Notes under the pieces: model-generated | What the model was told of the DNA's origin: nothing | What the model saw: the letters and a program-made list of their open reading frames with translations, nothing else | The model's database searches: none | Position numbers and translations under genes: made by a program | Shown: positions 58,442 to 64,000 of the stretch, piece by piece | How the letters are laid out: each line of letters begins with the position of its first letter | Numbering within the stretch: position 1 is the stretch's first letter | Assembly: GCF_013373865.1 (NCBI RefSeq) | Contig: NC_050470.1 | Location: 3,518,373-3,582,372 of the forward strand | Length of the DNA stretch: 64,000 bases | DNA from: Monomorium pharaonis | Lineage: Eukaryota > Arthropoda > Insecta > Hymenoptera > Formicidae | Direction of reading: 5' to 3'

Positions 58442-59137
58442 TGCACACAGTCCGAAGCAAAATTGTAAATCGAATTACACGGAACTTTATGGGGACGCAT
58501 GGTAAATTTAGTTGTTCGTTTTATGTCGGGAGGAGAACCCGGTTTTACGAGGTAGTTTTCGATGCATGCCGTGGTACACATTGACGAATATTTCCAGAAT
58601 TTCGGTACTCGTTGAAGGATTGGATTTGCGAGTCCAATCTGTTGATCATTTAAGTGCTACATACGGTACACGAATTATTATCTCTGCGCAAAAGAAAAAT
58701 CGTAAAATAAATATATTAAAAAATTAATACTGAGTAACATACTAAATGTAATTAACCATATCACACGAGATGCGTCAAAAGAATTTATGCTAAATTGAAT
58801 AGTGAGTAATAGTCGAAGCAAACGAAAAAAATGTAGTGAAATATTTTTTTCGCAGAATTATGGCGTATGTAATGTGCGGATAGCAGGTAATAAAATAAAT
58901 ACCTTGTCATTTAATGTGCATGTTTATGTCACAAAACGTACCGTGTTACACGATAACCCCGTTTCTAGACTTTCAGCAAAACTTCTTGCTTCAAGTTTTT
59001 TGTCTGGCAAACTGCTGGTAACAGTAGTGAAACATATTTTAATAAATACAACATGATAAATACTTCGTATGCAATTCCACATGTCTTTCATTAACATGTT
59101 TTAATACTTTATAGTAATTCTAGATTATTATAATGTT

Positions 59138-59162
59138 GAGAGAGAGAGAGAGAGAGAGAGAG
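59138..59162. repeat. (GA)12 microsatellite
   Basis: A perfect GA dinucleotide run. Confidence 0.95.
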
Positions 59163-60750
59163 AATAATTAATTATTTTATAAGACTATTAAAGCTTATCG
59201 TTCATTGTTAACATTATTATAAAATTAAAAAATTTTATAATATTGGATTTTCGTCATGTACATATATGTAATGATAATAAATACTTTTAATGTTACAATT
59301 CTTTTTCTCTCAGATTACATGGTCGTATATAAATTGAAATAACTTTTAGTCAACTCATGATTTTTAAAAAATATTACCAGCTAGAGGAAACGCGAATGTC
59401 CTGTGAAGCTACTACTGTAACGAACATCCGGAAAAATATTTTAAAAGGTTTCAAATATACTTCAACCACCGCAATACACAGGTGCAAAAAGTCAAATTTT
59501 CAACGAGGCAACCACACAAAACTGAAAAGTTCCGCATTTTTTCATCTTGTTTATATGCCTATAGATTTCTCAGAGGCATGTTTTGAGATTTAATCAAACG
59601 AGAAATTTGACAATGTCGAAAATCCATATTTGGTAAAATATTGTCGCGAAATATTGTCGCTTTTTTGGTTTGAGAAATGACTACCGATGCTAGGTTTAAA
59701 TTACAAATGGTTAGTACTAGTAACGGAGGAGACCACGATAAGATAGGTACGCAACTTTCAACATCGGTCAGATACTTCAGGTGCCCTCGAAATTAATGGG
59801 TTTACCGTTCCACTTTACGTCATGAAATATATCGTCGCGATGACACTACAATTTCTGTGTGCGTCGAGAAATTTATGGAAAACGCAGTATCGTGATGTAT
59901 GTTTCTCATAACACATAGATAAGCGTCAAAAAAATGCGACATGCCATTTGAATCTGACATTTTGTGAGAAGTTTGCCGTGTTCGAAGGTCTTGCTGACAT
60001 ATTATGATAATTAATATCAATGTAATATGTTTAAAAAGTTTCAAAAAACAGAGAAAATGTAAACAGATTTTAAACATGTCTGTATTAATAAAAACGATGT
60101 ATGTATATACATGAGCGCTTTATTCCAAAAATATTTCTTTTCTAATGCTATCACATTCGGAACAAGTTTCCAAAAATTGTTAATTACAATCAGAATAGAT
60201 CAAGAAACTGAATTAATTTATTGTATTGAAAAGATTTCATTAAATTTGTCACTTCCGCAATGTCTATGTACTTTGTGGCATGTTGATACATGTAAACGAA
60301 ACCAAATCAGTAGAATTATAATGTATTACATTAAATTCGCATTATTAAAAACCCCGAGGCGTACGTTGATTATAATTAAAGTGCCGGACTAACGTCATTC
60401 GAGTAAACACCTGCGCGCATTAACAATTATTGATTTTCGAGCAAGGCTACAGGATCCCTTATTCTTGACGCAACCTTCGAGCTATCCATCTAGTAAAAAT
60501 AATTACGTAAAAATATAAACCGCGGAGCCGCGGACTCTATTTTTAATTATATATTATTTGTTCGTGGGCCTTTTTGCGAATTATTTTTCGGTAGCGAGTA
60601 CGCAAGTAAGAGATCCGACGGAAATATCGTGGCGATACAATAATAACAAGTGCTCGACTCACCGATATCGTCTATTGATACCCTCCCCATAAAGCCACCA
60701 CCAATCGATCAGAGCACCGCCCCGTAAACGAGGCACCGAGTGGGCGACTA

Positions 60751-60812
60751 ATATTTTATTAGCATCTCGTTAGCACGTTGTCGTTAGGGGAACGAGATGC
60801 TTCATAAAATAT
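60751..60812. repeat. hairpin with 20 paired bases and 19-base loop
   Basis: ATATTTTATTAGCATCTCGTT (60751-60771) pairs with AACGAGATGCTTCATAAAATAT (60791-60812), interrupted only by a one/two-base bulge. Size and bulge are like a small precursor-RNA hairpin, though the stem is short for an animal pre-miRNA. Confidence 0.7.
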
Positions 60813-61273
60813 GCAAGAAGCCGGGGACGCAGCACCCGCGGATACAATGCGCTAACAACGTGTCATAAACAATACATGCTATCCCTTGACCTCTCCACAC
60901 ATGAGTTGGTTACTTTAGTGAGAGGGGGCGTAGCGGGGGCTTTTATTGTTCCGTCGGTGTAAACCGCAAACCGAATGCACACACGAACCGCCGCGGCAGA
61001 ACAAAAGCTAATACTTAACGTAGTTAACGGTTGACATCGCTAAACTTTAATCCGGGAAAATAACATCGACAGTTTTGATTGTCAGCGTAGGAGGGAGCGG
61101 CTTAGAGGCCTAATTACTCGTAGAAACTCGAAGGAAATTAGGATATTCTCGCGAATGTATCTTGCCTGTCGGTAAGACAATAACGTTTCTCAAAAACAAT
61201 GAGAGATCAAGCTTCTTGCGATCGAAAGTTGTGCTGGTATCAATAAGTTATTTTAGAAATATTTCAAAGTGAG

Positions 61274-61322
61274 AGATATTTATGACGATAGATCTATAAT
61301 TAAGATCTATCGTCAAATATCT
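61274..61322. repeat. hairpin with 20 paired bases and 7-base loop
   Basis: AGATATTTATGACGATAGATCT (61274-61295) and AGATCTATCGTCAAATATCT (61303-61322) pair perfectly, except for a two-base bulge in the left arm. The inner 13 pairs are perfect. Confidence 0.85.
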
Positions 61323-62949
61323 ATATTTAATACAAATTTCATAAATAAAAGAATTGTCTTAAAGTTATCAAATTTCAAAAAGTTTAATTCGAAAAAATTG
61401 TATAAAGTACTCTCTTTTGGTAGTTTTATACTGGTATTTGTTAATATTCAATATTAAATATTTACAAATACCGTTATTCATAATATAAATCTACATAAAA
61501 TACAAGAAAGACTGCACAGATTCCTAGTAAAATCACATGATTAGATGTTGTAACAAGAGCTGAGACAAAAAAATATTTCACAAAATATTTGTCAACTCCC
61601 ATGTGTGTAAAAAAGATTGGAATAATTATAAATTTATTAAAAATAAAAAATATGCTGGATTAAATAAGTATTCAAATTGCATGTTATTGTGTTGAGTATG
61701 GCAAAGCTAAAAATGTGTAAAATTTACCCGATTTACGTGACAGAATCTCAAATGTCTATAATCATCGAACGAAGTGGGAATCCTTGAAGTATTGAACGCT
61801 GTTAAAAATTGAATAGAGCGAATAGTAGGTATCAATCGACGAGCTACCTATCTTCTTGTTTTTCAGTATAAATTTGACTTTCTCGAAGTTAAAAAGAATA
61901 AAGATATAAAGTTTCTTCGTTAGGAAGAGATATTGTGAAGAATCAGTTCAAGAGAAATACGACATCTACTGACAGACATTCGGCATTGTTCGTTTGTTCG
62001 TTTCACGTTGTCGCGATGTTACACGCATTTCCGCATTGAAACTTTAGTCTCGCCTTTGGGAATCAAAAATCTTTTATGGCGGGTGATATTTTATATCGGA
62101 AGTGTCACGTGTTCAATATCCACATCCTCCCTCGTGAACTTTGCATTTACAAGCGGGTCACACGTGTGAGGCATATTCTCGACCGCGCTCGCCGCATTCT
62201 CATTTCGGATTCTAGCCCCGGTTCCGATTAGCATTAGCTTCCGAATGTCAAAAATTCAAGGTGCTATATTCATCCGTCAACATAACGATTTATTGGCATA
62301 AAACCCTATTTCATTTTCGAACCAAATTACATTTTCGCCTAAATTGTATCCCCCCCCTCTCTCTCTCTCTCTGTTACAATGTAATTTAAACATAAAAAAA
62401 GAAAACAATATCACTTTGCAGCGGATTCTAATAAATTAAATTTTATATAATAAAAAAAAAGATATATCCAAAAAATTTCTTTACATATTACACAAATCTA
62501 CTTTTAAATTTTATTTTATATCATTTTATATTTTTGTAAAAAATCCTCAATATACATCATTTTCTAATTATTTGCTTAATATTATATTATTAACTTTTCA
62601 AAAATCTGTTAAATTGCAACGTAAAAAATATACTTAAACTAGTTGAAGAAACATTTCAATCTCTCAACAACATCGATAAAGCTGTTCTGTCCTACTTCAT
62701 TAATGTAAATTGATCTCTACTTTTTGGAATATTATTCGAGCATGCTGAAGATAAATTGCCTACTTAACCATTAAAAGAGGCAGGGGGGGGAGAGAGAAAG
62801 AGAGAAAGAGAATTTAATTACGTTAAGATGATACTTATGTTTTGTCAGAAACAAGAAAATTTATTATCCTATTCATCTCTTATCGCGGTATGACTTTTAT
62901 ATATGCGGGACGATCTCTGGCGGATTAAACAACGCCACAAGTGTCATTG

Positions 62950-63192
62950 CTAATACCAAATGCCGACCAGCCGGTACGATGGGTACACGGGGATGGCATT
63001 TGGACCGCCGAGAACATTTGGATACGAGCCATAATTCCGACGAGAATACGGTGGTGTATGTGCGAAGGCCAAGCCAACGGAGTGACACACAAATTCGATG
63101 TCGTGGAGAAATACGCGTAAGCCGAACAGGTAATCGCCTAAATTAAAGAGATTTAGACAATGATCGCATATAGTTCGTAGCTCGGTATACAT
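62950..63192 (-). CDS. short coding-like frame or terminal exon, unknown function
   Basis: A minus-strand frame of 80 codons (ATG at 63192, TAG at 62950). The product begins MYTELRTICDHCLNLFNLGD and ends in a Tyr/Pro/Gly-rich tail (YSRRNYGSYPNVLGG..., VYPSYRLVGIWY). Codon use from residue 19 on is coding-like, with many C- and T-ending codons. A fair acceptor, TCTTTAATTTAG, lies just before GCGATTACC (plus 63140-63151), so the real unit may be a last exon starting near 63139. No family recognised. The tail composition recalls secreted or cuticular proteins, but that is only a resemblance. A second frame (62897-63088, minus) overlaps it. Confidence 0.32.
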   Translation of the reverse strand: MYTELRTICDHCLNLFNLGDYLFGLRVFLHDIEFVCHSVGLAFAHTPPYSRRNYGSYPNVLGGPNAIPVYPSYRLVGIWY

Positions 63193-64000
63193 AAATTTGA
63201 AATATCAAAGAATTATGACCCGTTATCATAAATGTGCAAAGTCATTTAAAACGGAGCTAAAATAAAATAATGTGGTACATTAATAAATTTAGCAAACACA
63301 TGCAAAGAATACGTTTATATAAAAGATATATTATATAATAACACTTATTGTGTGTGTGTGCATGATAATTCAATATAAAGAGAAATATTACAATAAATTT
63401 TTAAAAATACAAAACAGAAAATTTCTGGTTGCATTAAAAAATAAAATTTATTCAAATTTATTAAAACTATGATATGAATATATCTCGAATATATATATAT
63501 AGTGTCAATTTTTAGATTATATATATATAGTGTCAAAACATTTTTAAACAATTATAAAAACAAAGTAATAGATTGATCTACAATCAATTTATCTATATAA
63601 TCTGTAAATTTTTTACATATAAATTAGAAAAATTTAATAATTTCTAAACATAAAACATGTTAATGTAACAGTTACAACATTTTAATGTATATAAACAAAA
63701 GAAACGCAGATATGTAACATAATATCATTTTTGTTTAGCATAAAAAACCAAAGTAAACATGTTTAAAAGTTTTGTAAGGAAAATAATGCAAATAACTTTA
63801 ATTTCTATGGCCAGAGCTACGCAAATTCTCGTGGTGAGTCTCGTACGAGAATAGCAAGTTTCCTTTGCTAAATATGGTAATTAGTTGTGAAAGGTATACC
63901 AGTGGAAGATTCTATTGAAGATCTTAAGTTATTTGCATTGTAACTCAAGAACATAGATACGGGCACAACTGTCTTTCTCGATTGATTCTCCTCCGTATTG
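63193..64000. other. AT-rich non-coding DNA
   Basis: Nothing recognisable. A short tandem of ATATATATAGTGTCAA units occurs at about 63490-63538. Confidence 0.55.

Larger units (their letters stand above)
58442..62949. other. non-coding DNA with a conserved-looking CpG-rich block
   Basis: AT-rich to about 60400. The part at 60580-61150 is GC-richer, with few open frames and complex non-repetitive sequence, and contains the hairpin at 60751-60812. It resembles a conserved non-coding regulatory block, but conservation cannot be tested here. GA tracts lie at 59138-59162 and 62783-62810, and a C/CT tract at 62350-62372. Confidence 0.45.

Overview
The window is eukaryotic and almost entirely non-coding. 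It is AT-rich, has long stretches with stops in all frames, is dense in short inverted-repeat transposons (MITEs) and carries many GA/CT and TA microsatellites. No bacterial gene, operon, CRISPR array, rRNA or convincing tRNA was seen. The only gene recognised with confidence is an insect-type nicotinic acetylcholine receptor (nAChR) alpha subunit, best matched to the alpha6 class, on the minus strand. This points to an insect. The AT-rich background with CpG-rich patches, the long GA tracts and the MITE load suggest a hymenopteran, perhaps an ant, but that is inference.

Gene layout. Exon 2 of the receptor (28463-28602, minus, 140 bp) encodes the N-terminal helix and first beta strands of the ligand-binding domain. 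After an intron of about 7.0 kb comes exon 3 (21371-21415, minus, exactly 45 bp). It encodes the loop D segment and is of the b type of a known alternative cassette. Both exons have canonical splice sites and compatible phases. Exon 1 (signal peptide) should lie above 28602 and exon 4 below 21371. I found neither, so the window is probably mostly giant introns or flanking DNA of this gene.

Left part (1-21370), the presumed third intron: a MITE at about 6.17-6.46 kb; a long GATA/GA tract at 7.94-8.06 kb; a CpG-rich patch at 16 kb; a cluster of three inverted-repeat elements at 15.6, 17.2 and 19.8 kb; and a 190-bp segment present twice in direct orientation (18.77 and 20.06 kb). Middle part (21.4-28.5 kb), intron 2: AT-rich, with a CT-rich and a GA tract and no second exon 3 seen by eye. 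Right part (28.6-64 kb): CpG-rich islands at 29.4-30.1 and 36.5-37.05 kb, MITEs at 39.4 and 47.8 kb, perfect hairpins at 48.54 and 61.3 kb, and four short reading frames with coding-like codon use but no recognised family (32.9-33.2 kb plus, 44.06-44.47 kb minus, 58.2-58.4 kb plus, 62.95-63.19 kb minus).

The most useful leads are the single b-type exon 3 with no visible a-type partner, the concentration of hairpin-forming elements in the intron just downstream of it (alpha6 transcripts are known A-to-I editing and alternative-splicing targets in insects), and the unassigned coding-like frames. All coordinates and repeat alignments were read by eye; no database search was run.
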